A stretch of DNA of 44,515 bases from an uncultured Propionibacteriaceae bacterium (GTDB lineage: Bacteria; Actinomycetota; Actinomycetes; Propionibacteriales; Propionibacteriaceae), in contig CALKHV010000115.1 in the NCBI GenBank assembly GCA_937988865.1, positions 1 to 44,515 of the forward strand, written 5' to 3'. This document shows, in pieces, positions 24,470 to 37,700 of this stretch. How positions within the stretch are numbered: position 1 is the stretch's first letter; each line of letters begins with the position of its first letter. The notes under the pieces were generated by a model. That model was not told the origin of the DNA. It was given only the letters and a program-made list of their open reading frames with translations, and ran no database searches. A program made the position numbers and the translations under genes.

Positions 24470-26390
24470 CGGGGTCCCCGGGGAGGGCCAACGTCTCTTC
24501 CAGTGAGTACCGCAGCCACACCGAGCCGAGCGGGGGCAGGCTGACAGTCGCTCGTGCCGGCCAGCCACCGTCTGCCACCTCGCGCGCGATGACCTGACCG
24601 AGGTTGCCGAATGCCCCGTCTCCGTCGTAGGTGGGGGAGTCGGTGTTGAGCACCTCGGTCCACACGCCTGCCTGGGGCAGCCCGATGCCGTAGGTGTGGT
24701 GAGGGGACGCCGAGAAGTTCGTCAAGCAGGCGATCATGCCGCCCTTGGAGTCCTTGCGGAGCCATGCGTACACGTTGCCACCGGCATCATCGGCGTTGAT
24801 CCACTGGAAGCCTGCGGGATCGCTGTCGAGCTCCCAGAGGGCCGGGGTCTCGCGGTAGATCTCGTTCAGGTCCTTGAACAGGCGCTTCATGCCACCGTGG
24901 CCCCACATGTCGGAGACCCACCATTCGAGGCTCGCGGACTCGTTGAACTCGGCGCGCTGCGCGAACTCCTGGCCCATGAAGATGAGTTGCTTGCCCGGGA
25001 ACGCCCACATGTAGGAGTAGAAGGCGCGGAGGGTGGCGAACTTGCGCCAGTCGTCCTGAGGGATCTTGCCGATCATCGACCCCTTGCCGTGCACGACCTC
25101 GTCGTGGCTGATGGGGAGCACGAAGTTCTCCGAGTAGGCGTACACCATGGCGAACGTCATCATGTGGTGGTGGTACTGGCGGTAGATGGGCTCCTGCTCC
25201 AGGTAGCGCAGCGAGTCGTTCATCCAGCCCATGTTCCACTTGAAGCCGAAGCCGAGTCCGCCTTCGTGAACCGGCTTGGTCACGCCGGCGAAGCTCGTCG
25301 ACTCCTCGGCGATCATCAGGACGCCGGGGTGGCGCTCGTACAGGTGGCGGTTGACGTAGCGCAGGAAGTCGATGGCCTCGAGGTTCTCGCGTCCACCGAA
25401 CTCGTTGGGCACCCACTGGCCCTCTTCGCGGCTGTAGTCGAGGTAGAGCATGGACGCCACGGCGTCGACGCGGAGGCCGTCGATGTGGAACTCGCGGATC
25501 CAGTACAGCGCGTTGGAGACGAGGAAGCTCTTCACCTCGTTGCGGCCGTAGTTGAAGATGTACGTGCCCCAGTCCATGTGCTCCCCCTTGCGGGGATCCT
25601 CGTGCTCGTAGAGGGCGGTGCCGTCGAACCGTCCGAGAGCCCACTCGTCCTTGGGGAAGTGGCCGGGCACCCAGTCGAGGATGACGCCGATGCCGGCCTG
25701 GTGGAGCTTGTCGACGAGGTGACGGAACTCGTCCGGACGCCCGAAGCGGCTCGTCGGGGCGAAGTACCCGGTCACCTGGTAGCCCCAGGACGGCTCGAAC
25801 GGGTGCTCCGCGACAGGCATGAGTTCGACGTGTGTGTACCCCTGCCATTTGACGTACTCGACGAGTTCGTCAGCGAGCTCGAGGTAGGTCTTGCCGCGGC
25901 GCCACCCACCCAGGTGCACCTCGTAGGTGCTCATCGGCTCGGCGTGGGCGCGGGACTTCTCGCGCTTCGCGATCCAATCGTCATCGTCCCAGACGTAGGC
26001 CGACTCGTAGACGATGGACGCCGTCGACGGCGCAGACTCGCAGAAGCGTGCCATCGGGTCGGACTTCTCGCGCCACACTCCGTCGGGGCCAAGGATGCGG
26101 AACTTGTACAGTGCGCCCCCGTCGAGACCCTCGATGAAGCGTCCCCACACGCCCGATCCGGGGATGAGGGTCATGGCATCGCCGGTCCACCAGTTGAAGT
26201 CACCGATGACCTGGACGGCCTGGGCGTTGGGAGCCCAGACGGTGAACCGGACGCCGGACAGTTCACCGCGTTCATCGTCGTGCACGGTGACGACATGCGC
26301 ACCGAGACGCTTCCAGACCTCCGTGTCGCCGCCCGTGTGGAATCCCTCGAGATCCCAACCGGTGATCCCTCCGGCGATGTCGTGAGCCAT
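24459..26390 (-). CDS. glgB: 1,4-alpha-glucan branching enzyme
   Basis: Introduces alpha-1,6 branches into the linear glucan made by GlgE. The 643-residue protein has a CBM48 domain at about 46-130 (VRFTVWAPNAQAVQVIGDFNWW) and a GH13_9 barrel with D309 (GLRVDAVASM), E362 (LMIAEEST) and the distal Asp in PISHDEVVHGKGSM. It is shorter than many actinobacterial GlgBs of about 730 residues because the extra N-terminal N1 module is absent. ATG 26390 lies 1 nt after the mak stop, with GGAG upstream. Confidence 0.96.
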   Translation of the reverse strand: MAHDIAGGITGWDLEGFHTGGDTEVWKRLGAHVVTVHDDERGELSGVRFTVWAPNAQAVQVIGDFNWWTGDAMTLIPGSGVWGRFIEGLDGGALYKFRILGPDGVWREKSDPMARFCESAPSTASIVYESAYVWDDDDWIAKREKSRAHAEPMSTYEVHLGGWRRGKTYLELADELVEYVKWQGYTHVELMPVAEHPFEPSWGYQVTGYFAPTSRFGRPDEFRHLVDKLHQAGIGVILDWVPGHFPKDEWALGRFDGTALYEHEDPRKGEHMDWGTYIFNYGRNEVKSFLVSNALYWIREFHIDGLRVDAVASMLYLDYSREEGQWVPNEFGGRENLEAIDFLRYVNRHLYERHPGVLMIAEESTSFAGVTKPVHEGGLGFGFKWNMGWMNDSLRYLEQEPIYRQYHHHMMTFAMVYAYSENFVLPISHDEVVHGKGSMIGKIPQDDWRKFATLRAFYSYMWAFPGKQLIFMGQEFAQRAEFNESASLEWWVSDMWGHGGMKRLFKDLNEIYRETPALWELDSDPAGFQWINADDAGGNVYAWLRKDSKGGMIACLTNFSASPHHTYGIGLPQAGVWTEVLNTDSPTYDGDGAFGNLGQVIAREVADGGWPARATVSLPPLGSVWLRYSLEETLALPGDPGVE

Positions 26391-26391
26391 G

Positions 26392-27737
26392 TCAGTTCTC
26401 CGTATCTGCGTCCGTGGGGGCGCTCGTGGTGGTGGGTGAAGCGTTGTCGCCGACATAGCCGAGGATCGCCGTCATCGGGATCGGGAGCCAGTCGGGTCGA
26501 TTGCGGATTTCGTACAGGACTTCATAGACGGCCTTGTCGGCCTCGTAGGCCGCCAGGACGTCCGCATCAGCGGGGCCCAGCCCCTGAGAGTACGCGGTCA
26601 GGAAGGCCGTGCGCAGGTCTGCGAGCCACGATTGGGCGACGGGTCCGGTCGGGTCGGCGTGTCCGGACGTCGCGTAGCTGAAGGATCGCAACATGCCCGC
26701 GACGTCCCGCCAGGCCGAATCGGGAGCGCGGCGCTCCTCGATCGGCTTCATGGGCTCACCCTCGAAGTCGATGATCTTCCAGCCCTGGGGAGTGTGCAGG
26801 GTCTGCCCGAGGTGGAAATCCCCGTGCACACGTTGGGTGGGGAGTGTTCGTCCACGGAGGGAATCGAACAGGGCGCGGAGCGCAGGTGCGGCGTCGGAGA
26901 GGATGGGAGCCTCGTCCAGCGCCGCGTCCAGGCGGCGTCCCATGGTTTCGGCCAGGTCGTCACCGGACGCGCTGGCCGCGGGAAAGCTGGCCGCCAGGGC
27001 GTGGTGGACATCAGCCAGGGCCGTGCCGAGCGCGGCTGCGTCATCGGTGAAGGTGCGTCCCGCCGCGCAGGCGTCGACCGCACGCTCCCAACCGTCGGCC
27101 GCGTCCGGCAGAAGTTCGACGAGCATCGCGAGGTCTGTACCGACCGATCCGGCGCTCGTCGGGATGGTTCCTTCGACCCATCCGAAGAGCGTGGCCACCG
27201 ACGACACGCCCGCGCGTCCGAGGGCTTCGTGGAGCACGACGTCGACATTGCGTCCCGGTTCGAGCTTGCGAAACACCTTGAGGATCGCGCGGTCGCCGAA
27301 CATGACGTTGGTGTTGGACTGCTGGCCCGTGAAGACGCGGGCCGGAAGCGTGGCGTCCAGGTTGCACGCTTCGGTGAGCGTCGGACGCCAGGATTCTGTG
27401 GCACGCTTCTCGAGCAGGGAAGAGAGCACGATCTGCATGGCCGCCGGGTCGCGGGTGGCATCGTGCCGATACCCGCCGAACCCGTGCTCGCTCACCCCGA
27501 CGAGGGACCTGGGGTCCGGCTCCGGGCTGAAGGAGCTCAGCAACAGGTAGTGCTCGACGTCACCCTGGGGGTAGCTGATGGTGGCAATCTCGGGCGCGAT
27601 GCCCAGCGTGGTCAGGCGCCCCTCGGACAGGCCGGGCTCGACGATCCAGTTCTGGAGGACCAGCGAACGCAACTCGCCGCCACGGCCCTTTCCACCGAAC
27701 CAGCGGGCTCCGGAGAGGTGGCTCCAGACGGAATCGT

Positions 27738-27741
<4 letters not shown>
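26392..27741 (-). CDS. mak: Maltokinase
   Basis: Phosphorylates maltose with ATP to maltose-1-phosphate, the donor for GlgE (Pep2/Mak family). The 449-residue protein has a cystatin-like N-terminal cap (ARWFGGKGRG), a kinase-like fold with FTGQQSNTNVMFGD, and the catalytic HGDFHLGQ (about 305) followed by IIDFEGEP, which supplies the metal-binding Asp. The start overlaps the treS stop by 4 nt (ATGA), so trehalose synthase and kinase are coupled; in many actinobacteria the two are fused. Confidence 0.95.
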
Positions 27742-29396
<1,655 letters not shown>

Positions 29397-29402
29397 GGAC
29401 GC

Positions 29403-31412
29403 CTACTTCAGGACTGTCAGGACGTGGGCCGGGGCGCCGGGGTGCAGCCGCGCGAAGTTCCGCGCTCCCCAGGTGAACACACTGCCGGTGAGTTCGTCGC
29501 GCACCTTGATGACGTCGTGCGTCCCGAGGCCGAGAGCCGTCAGGTCGAGGTAGATGTCGGTCTCGACGGCCTGCTCGGGATTGAGGCTGCAGATGACGAT
29601 GACCCGGTCGTCGCCGTCCATCTTCGAGAACACCGTGACCTGTTCGTGCGGGGCGTGGTGGAAGGTGATGTTTCGCAACTGCTGCAGGGCCGGGTGCGCA
29701 TCGCGCAACTCGTTGAGGCGTCCGATGAGGATGCCCAGGTTGGGTTCGGCGCCGAAGTTGCGGGGGCGGAACTCGTACTTCTCGGAGTTCAGGTACTCCT
29801 CGCCCCCGTACTTGAAGACTGCACCCTCACAGATCTCGAAGCCCGAGTAGACGCCCCACGACGGCGACAGCGTGGCTGCAAGGATGGCGCGGATGGCGAA
29901 GGCTGTCGGGTTGCCCGACTGGAGGAACGTCGGGTTGATGTCGGGAGTGTTGACGAAGAAGTTCGGACGGTAGAACGGTGCCGTCTGGGTCGCGAGCTCG
30001 GTCATGTACTGCTCGAGCTCCCACTTCTCGTTGCGCCACGTGAAGTAGGTGTACGACTGCTGGAAGCCGACCTTTCCGAGGGCGTGCATCATTTCGGGTC
30101 GCGTGAACGCCTCGGCGAGGAAGATCACCTCGGGATTGGTCTGGCGGACCTGGTCGATGATCCAGCCCCAGAACTCGACGGGCTTGGTGTGGGGATTGTC
30201 GACCCGGAAGATCGTGACGCCATGGCTGATCCAGAGCTTCAGGAGCCGCAGGCACTCGGCGTAAATGCCTTCGCGGTCATTGTCGAAGTTGATCGGATAG
30301 ATGTCCTGGTACTTCTTCGGTGGATTCTCCGCGTATGCGATGGTGCCGTCGACGCGCGTGGTGAACCATTCGGGGTGCTCGGTCACCCACGGGTGGTCGG
30401 GGGACGCCTGCAGCGCGAAGTCGAGTGCGATCTCCATACCCAGTTCCTTCGCGTGTGCGACGAACCGGTCGAAGGAGTCGAAGTCACCCAGATCGGGATG
30501 GATGGCGTCGTGGCCACCGTCGATGTTGCCGATGGCCCACGGCGACCCGGGATCGTTGGCGTCCGGGGTCAGGGAGTTGTTGCGCCCCTTGCGGAAGGCT
30601 GTGCCGATCGGGTGGATGGGGGGAAGGTAGACCACGGTGAAGCCCATCGCGGCGGCCGCATCGAGACGTTCCCACGAGCTGTCGAAATTGCCCGAGTGCC
30701 AGCACTGCTGGTCCTCGTCCCACCAGGCGCCTTGCGAGCGGGGGAAGAACTCGTACCAGCTCGAGAAGAGGGCCAGTTGGCGCTCGACCCGGATCGGGTA
30801 CTCGCGGGTGGGCGTGACGAGGTCGCGCGGACGGTAGAGCTTCATGGCCCTGTCGATGGCGGTGGTGTTCACGGCCTCGAGGAGTTCGTCCGCGGGTCGA
30901 TCGGGCAGCAGGACCGACCCGACGCTGCGGAGCACTGCGGCGCTTGAACTGTCGCCCGCAGCCAGGGCGAGTTCTGCCGAGCGCCCGAAGAGGTGATTGC
31001 CCTCCATGCAGACGAGTTCCAGGTCGACGCCCAGCGGGAGCTTGGCCTCGGCGTGGTGGTGCCACGTGGCCCAGGCGTCCGACCAGCCCTCGATGCGGAA
31101 GGTCCAGTCGCCTTCGGCATCCGGGCGCACCTGCGCCTCCCAGATGTCGAGACCGAGCGGCTCGACCTGGGCCATGTCGACACGCGTCTCGCGTCCGGAG
31201 GGGTCGGTGAGCACCACGGACGCACCGACGGCGTCGTGGCCCTCCCTGAAGACATTGGCTCGGATGGGGAAGGCCTCGTTCACGACGGCCTTCACGGGGT
31301 AGGCACCGTGCTCGATGACGGGCTCGACCTTGGCGACGGGAATGCGTCCGAACCCTCCGTCGCGGAGGGTGGGAGCGATGCTGGTGACGGGGTCGTGCTT
31401 CTGGCTGCTCAC
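29403..31412 (-). CDS. glgE: Alpha-1,4-glucan:maltose-1-phosphate maltosyltransferase
   Basis: Extends alpha-glucan by two glucose units per maltose-1-phosphate; accumulation of its substrate is toxic in mycobacteria (family knowledge). The 669-residue GH13_3 enzyme has an N-terminal beta domain (about 20-120), the barrel with LPPIHPIGTAFRKGRNNSL, the nucleophile D405 in FRVDNPHTKP and the acid E434 in FLAEAFTRPEM. GTG 31412 is set by homology and by TAGGGT 7 nt upstream; the frame remains open 45 nt further. First gene of a five-gene operon with treS, mak, glgB and the NUDIX gene. Confidence 0.96.
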   Translation of the reverse strand: MSSQKHDPVTSIAPTLRDGGFGRIPVAKVEPVIEHGAYPVKAVVNEAFPIRANVFREGHDAVGASVVLTDPSGRETRVDMAQVEPLGLDIWEAQVRPDAEGDWTFRIEGWSDAWATWHHHAEAKLPLGVDLELVCMEGNHLFGRSAELALAAGDSSSAAVLRSVGSVLLPDRPADELLEAVNTTAIDRAMKLYRPRDLVTPTREYPIRVERQLALFSSWYEFFPRSQGAWWDEDQQCWHSGNFDSSWERLDAAAAMGFTVVYLPPIHPIGTAFRKGRNNSLTPDANDPGSPWAIGNIDGGHDAIHPDLGDFDSFDRFVAHAKELGMEIALDFALQASPDHPWVTEHPEWFTTRVDGTIAYAENPPKKYQDIYPINFDNDREGIYAECLRLLKLWISHGVTIFRVDNPHTKPVEFWGWIIDQVRQTNPEVIFLAEAFTRPEMMHALGKVGFQQSYTYFTWRNEKWELEQYMTELATQTAPFYRPNFFVNTPDINPTFLQSGNPTAFAIRAILAATLSPSWGVYSGFEICEGAVFKYGGEEYLNSEKYEFRPRNFGAEPNLGILIGRLNELRDAHPALQQLRNITFHHAPHEQVTVFSKMDGDDRVIVICSLNPEQAVETDIYLDLTALGLGTHDVIKVRDELTGSVFTWGARNFARLHPGAPAHVLTVLK

Positions 31413-31419
31413 GTCACAA

Positions 31420-31425
31420 ACCCTA
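31420..31425 (-). promoter_or_regulatory. -10 box giving a leaderless glgE operon mRNA
   Basis: The minus-strand TAGGGT is followed by 7 nt and GTG 31412, with no ribosome site. Confidence 0.6.
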
Positions 31426-31440
31426 GTAGCAGGGAGCCGC

Positions 31441-31459
31441 TCGTGGGTCTGGCTCACGA
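31441..31459. promoter_or_regulatory. Inverted repeat between glgE and glgP, possible operator
   Basis: TCGTGGGTCTGGCTCACGA has arms TCGTG and CACGA around a 9-nt centre with partial symmetry. It would cover about -29 to -47 of the glgE promoter and lies in the 124-bp gap shared with glgP. No known regulator consensus is recognised, and the arms are short. Confidence 0.3.
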
Positions 31460-31524
31460 CACCTCGCCCCGTCGAGTCGGGATCAGCGTCTGTGGTCGTT
31501 TTCTGGTGACGTTTCAGATTCGGC

Positions 31525-31530
31525 TAGTCT
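31525..31530 (+). promoter_or_regulatory. -10 box giving a leaderless glgP mRNA
   Basis: TAGTCT, 6 nt, then GTG 31537; no ribosome site and no clear -35. Confidence 0.55.
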
Positions 31531-31536
31531 CGTCGC

Positions 31537-34104
31537 GTGCCCAACTCAGTGAGCTCTTTGAACGCTGTCCCCGCGCCCGATGACGAGGCCCCCCTGACGG
31601 GTCGACGGACCGGTCCGCACTTCGAAGCCGTGCACCCTCTGGCACGTACCAGGGTGAGCACGCCGCCCAACACGGTTGATGGATTCGTGAAGGAGTTCCT
31701 CCACGAGTTGAACAGCAATCAGGGTGTGTCGCTCTCGAACTCGACGGTCAACGACCAGTACCTCGCACTGGCGAGGACCGTCAGGAACTACCTGATGGCC
31801 CGCTGGATCGAGACGGCCCGCCAGCAGATCGAGGAGCCCGTGAAGAAGGTGGCCTACCTCTCGGCCGAATACCTCCTCGGACGCCAGCTCGGCAACAATC
31901 TTCTCGCCACCGGGCTCATCGACATCGCTGAGGACGCGCTCAAGCAGTGCGGCCTCGACTTCGCGCTCCTGCGCGCGCAAGAGGTCGAACCCGGACTGGG
32001 CAACGGTGGCCTCGGACGCCTGGCCGCCTGCTTCATCGACTCGCTGGCGACCATGAACGTCCCCTGCATCGGTTACGGCATCCGCTACGAGTACGGCATC
32101 TTCCGGCAGACCTTCGTCGATGGTCGCCAGGTCGAGCAGCCCGACACGTGGCTGGCCCTCGGGTCTCCGTGGGAGTTCCCACACCCCGAGCATGCGGTCC
32201 AGGTGAACTTCGCCGGACGCACGGAGACTGTCACCGACGCAGACGGGACGGAGCGCGTCGTCTGGCACCCCGACTGGAACGTGCTCGGGACCCCCTACAA
32301 CTACATGGTTCCCGGTTACCGGAACGGACGCGTGAACACGCTGCGCCTGTGGGGAGCCCAGGCGACCAAGGCCTTCGACCTCGAAATCTTCAACGCCGGC
32401 GACTATGCGCAGGCCGTTCGAGCCCAGACCTTCGCCGAGAACATCTCGAAGGTTCTCTACCCGGAAGACTCCACCCCGCAGGGCAAGGAGTTGCGCCTGC
32501 AGCAGCAGTACTTCTTCGTGGCGTGCTCCCTGCACGACGTGATCGAGCGCGCGCTGGCCGAGAAGGGCTTCGAGATCCACCAGTTGCCCGAGCGGGTCAT
32601 CTTCCAGATGAACGACACGCACCCGGTCATCGCTGTGCCTGAACTGATGCGCATCCTGGTTGACGAGAAGGGGTTGGAGTGGGACGACGCCTGGGCGATC
32701 ACGAAGGAATGCTTTGCCTACACCTGCCACACCTTGATGCCCGAGGCGCTGGAGGAGTGGTCGATCGACCTGCTCGGACGCCTGCTGCCCCGTCACATGG
32801 AGATCATCTTCCGGATCAACAAGGAGTTCCTCGCCGAGGTCGACGAGGCATTCCCCGGTGATGTCGCCCGTCAGGGACGCATGTCGATCATCGGCGAACA
32901 GCCGCGACGGTCCGTGCGGATGGCGCATCTCGCCACCGTGGCCGGACGCAAGGTGAACGGCGTGGCCGCCCTGCAGTCGGAATTGCTGCGGAAGAACGTG
33001 TTGCCCGACTTCGCGGCCCTGTGGCCCGACAAATTCACCAATGTGACCAACGGCGTGACGCCGCGGCGGTTCATCCGGTTGGCGAATCGCTCACTCTCGG
33101 ACGTCATCACCGATGCCCTGGGCGACGCGTGGATCACCGACCTCGACCGGTTGCAGGAACTGGAGCCCTACGCGGAGGACGCCGAATTCCGCGCGCAGTT
33201 CCGCGCGGCCAAGAGCTTCAACAAGCGGCGGCTCGCCGACGCGCTCGTCACGCGGGACGGCATCGTCCTGCCTGACGGCAACATGCTCGACGTCATGGTC
33301 AAGCGACTGCACGAGTACAAGCGCCAGTCGCTCAAGATGCTCCACGTCGTCACCCTGTACGACCAGGTGCTCTCGGGCCAGCTCAAGGTCGAGGACCTCG
33401 CGCCCCGCACGGTCGTCTTCGGCGCGAAGGCCGCTCCGGGCTACTGGATGGCCAAGCAGACGATCCACCTCATCAATTCGGTGGCGCGTGTGGTGAACGC
33501 CGACACCCGGCTCCAGGGACGACTGGTGGTGGCCTTCCCGGCCAACTACAACGTCACCCTCGCCGAGAAGCTCATCCCCGCGGCCGACCTGTCCGAGCAG
33601 ATCTCACTGGCCGGCATGGAGGCGTCGGGCACGGGAAACATGAAGTTCGCCCTGAACGGTGCGCTCACCATCGGAACCGATGACGGCGCCAACATCGAGA
33701 TCCGCGAGCACGTCGGCGATGAGCACTTCTTCCTCTTCGGAATGTCGGAGCCCGAGGTGTCGGAGCTGGGAGTTGCCGGCTACAACCCCCGTGCCATGGT
33801 CGAGTCCGATGCACGCCTGCGCGGTGCGTTGAACCTGATCTCGTCCGGCATCTTCAGCAATGGAGATCGCGGGATGTTCGCGCCTGTCGTCGAGAACCTC
33901 ATGCACCAGGACCGGTTCATGGCGCTCGCCGACTATGCGTCCTACCTGGACGCGCAGGCGAGGGTCGAGGCCTACTACGCCAAGCCGGAGGAGTGGACGC
34001 GTTCCGCGATCCTCAACGTGGCGCGCAGCGGCTACTTCTCGTCCGACCGTTCGATGCGTGACTACATGAAGGGCATCTGGAACATCCAGCCCGTCATGCG
34101 CTGA
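31537..34104 (+). CDS. glgP: Glycogen/maltodextrin phosphorylase
   Basis: Releases glucose-1-phosphate from the non-reducing ends of alpha-glucan. The 855-residue GT35 enzyme has an N-terminal extension of about 45 residues, then AYLSAEYLLGRQLGNNL, EVEPGLGNGGLGRLAACF, and the pyridoxal-phosphate lysine K703 in GTGNMKFALNGALTIGTDDGAN. Divergent from the glgE operon, so synthesis and breakdown share one control region. Seven of its ten Gly-Arg pairs are encoded GGA-CGC, while Gly is mostly GGC or GGT elsewhere. Mycobacterial counterpart by position: Rv1328. Confidence 0.96.
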   Translation: MPNSVSSLNAVPAPDDEAPLTGRRTGPHFEAVHPLARTRVSTPPNTVDGFVKEFLHELNSNQGVSLSNSTVNDQYLALARTVRNYLMARWIETARQQIEEPVKKVAYLSAEYLLGRQLGNNLLATGLIDIAEDALKQCGLDFALLRAQEVEPGLGNGGLGRLAACFIDSLATMNVPCIGYGIRYEYGIFRQTFVDGRQVEQPDTWLALGSPWEFPHPEHAVQVNFAGRTETVTDADGTERVVWHPDWNVLGTPYNYMVPGYRNGRVNTLRLWGAQATKAFDLEIFNAGDYAQAVRAQTFAENISKVLYPEDSTPQGKELRLQQQYFFVACSLHDVIERALAEKGFEIHQLPERVIFQMNDTHPVIAVPELMRILVDEKGLEWDDAWAITKECFAYTCHTLMPEALEEWSIDLLGRLLPRHMEIIFRINKEFLAEVDEAFPGDVARQGRMSIIGEQPRRSVRMAHLATVAGRKVNGVAALQSELLRKNVLPDFAALWPDKFTNVTNGVTPRRFIRLANRSLSDVITDALGDAWITDLDRLQELEPYAEDAEFRAQFRAAKSFNKRRLADALVTRDGIVLPDGNMLDVMVKRLHEYKRQSLKMLHVVTLYDQVLSGQLKVEDLAPRTVVFGAKAAPGYWMAKQTIHLINSVARVVNADTRLQGRLVVAFPANYNVTLAEKLIPAADLSEQISLAGMEASGTGNMKFALNGALTIGTDDGANIEIREHVGDEHFFLFGMSEPEVSELGVAGYNPRAMVESDARLRGALNLISSGIFSNGDRGMFAPVVENLMHQDRFMALADYASYLDAQARVEAYYAKPEEWTRSAILNVARSGYFSSDRSMRDYMKGIWNIQPVMR

Positions 34105-34119
34105 AACAGTCACTGAACA

Positions 34120-34159
34120 ACGACAACGCCGCCGCACCTGGGTGCGGCGGCGTTGTCGT
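34120..34159. terminator. Bidirectional hairpin between glgP and glgX
   Basis: The perfect 18-bp arms CGACAACGCCGCCGCACC (34121-34138) and GGTGCGGCGGCGTTGTCG (34141-34158) are extended by one A-T pair, with a 2-nt formal loop. It serves two convergent genes; there is no strong T-tract on either side. Confidence 0.85.
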
Positions 34160-34178
34160 GAGTCGGGCCAGGTCGGCG

Positions 34179-36326
<2,148 letters not shown>

Positions 36327-36502
36327 GTAGGACCGTTTCGTCAGGCATCAGGGCACACTTCGGGAGGTACGGCGCGGCACGGCTGGCGAAGGAGCCAATC
36401 GTGGTGGTGGACTCGAAACACGGTCCGGTCACACTCACCCGTCGACTCACCCGCCCGCGGACGCGCGTGAGACCTGCCAAATAGCCATGGTACGCAAATA
36501 CC

Positions 36503-36508
36503 TACACT
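36503..36508 (+). promoter_or_regulatory. -10 box giving a leaderless desulfurase mRNA
   Basis: TACACT, 7 nt, then ATG 36516. The rest of the 189-bp divergent gap shows no other element I can name. Confidence 0.6.
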
Positions 36509-36515
36509 TGCGTCC

Positions 36516-37664
36516 ATGTGGTCAAATGAGCGGTCCAGTGCGAGTCGCGCCCACCTCGACCACGCAGCCCATTCTCCGCTGAGGCCAGTCGCGCGCGAGG
36601 CGCTCCTGGCCGGCCTTGACGCCGTCGGTAACCCCTCCGGACTCCACGCGTCGGCGCGGGCGGCGAGGAGCATCCTGGAGGACGCACGGGAGTCGCTCGC
36701 GGCTGACCTCGGGGCGCATCCGACCGAGGTGGTGCTCACGTCCGGGGGAAGCGAAGCTGACACGCTGGCTGTGCTGGGGGCGGTCAGAGCGCGTCCCGGA
36801 CGACGTCACGCCGTGGTGTCGGCTGTCGAGCACCCCGCCGTGGCCGGGGTCGTCGGTCGGGAGCCTCTCACACGGGTGGCGCCGGTGGACGCCGACGGTC
36901 GCGTCCTGCTCGACGAACTCGCACGACTCGTGGACGTGGACACCTCCGTCGTGAGCGTGATGACGGTGAACAACGAGACGGGCACCGTGGAACCTGTCGA
37001 GGACGTGGTCGAGATTGCTCACGCGTCCGGGGCCTGGGCCCACTCCGACGCCGTGCAGGCCCTCGGACGCCTGCCGCTCGACTTCGGCGCGTCCGGCCTC
37101 GACCTGATGACCGTCTCGGCGCACAAGGTGGGTGGCCCGGTGGGTGTCGGGGCCCTCGTGGTGAGGCGGGCACTCGGATTGGTGCCGGTCGGGCTGGGCG
37201 GGGGGCAGGAATCGGGACTGCGCTCGGGGACCCAGCTCGTCGCACTGGCGTCGGCCTTCGCCGCCGCCAGTCGAGCCGCGGTGGACGCACGAACGGCCGA
37301 GGACAACAGGCTCCGCATCCTGACCCGCCGCATCGAGTCGTGCGTCGCCTTGATCCCGGGGTCGCGGGTGAACGGGGGACAGGTTCGGTCGGCGTCCATC
37401 GTGAACGTCACCTTCGACGGCATCAGGGCTGACGACGTGCTGCTCCTGCTCGACCGGGCGGGTGTCGACTGCTCGACGGGGTCGGCGTGCCGGGCCGGTG
37501 TCCACCAGCCCAGTGACGTGCTGCTCGCCATGGGACGCACGTCCGCCGAGGCGTCGGCGTCCCTGCGGTTCTCGCTCGGCTGGTCGACGACGGCGGGCGA
37601 GATCGACCGACTGGTCCTGGTGCTCGGGGACGCGGTGGCAGGGGCACGACGGGCCAGCGGGTAG
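36516..37664 (+). CDS. Cysteine desulfurase (NifS/IscS class V)
   Basis: A PLP enzyme that takes sulfur from cysteine as a persulfide. The length is 382 residues: LDHAAHSPLRP, NPSGLH, LTSGGSEAD, H106, NNETGTVEP, the PLP lysine K204 in SAHKVGGPVG and the active cysteine C325 in CSTGSACRAGVHQ. It lies directly upstream of mnmA, so its main task is probably sulfur for tRNA 2-thiouridine; no iron-sulfur scaffold genes are near. The mycobacterial counterpart by order is Rv3025c. Symbol left blank because several nifS-type paralogues exist. Confidence 0.92.
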   Translation: MWSNERSSASRAHLDHAAHSPLRPVAREALLAGLDAVGNPSGLHASARAARSILEDARESLAADLGAHPTEVVLTSGGSEADTLAVLGAVRARPGRRHAVVSAVEHPAVAGVVGREPLTRVAPVDADGRVLLDELARLVDVDTSVVSVMTVNNETGTVEPVEDVVEIAHASGAWAHSDAVQALGRLPLDFGASGLDLMTVSAHKVGGPVGVGALVVRRALGLVPVGLGGGQESGLRSGTQLVALASAFAAASRAAVDARTAEDNRLRILTRRIESCVALIPGSRVNGGQVRSASIVNVTFDGIRADDVLLLLDRAGVDCSTGSACRAGVHQPSDVLLAMGRTSAEASASLRFSLGWSTTAGEIDRLVLVLGDAVAGARRASG

Positions 37665-37700
37665 GCTTCCGGTTCGACATCGGACGGGAGGAGTGGGCTG

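Noticed and set aside
24696..26681. 661-codon plus-strand frame
   Set aside because: Antisense to glgB, which has all catalytic motifs.
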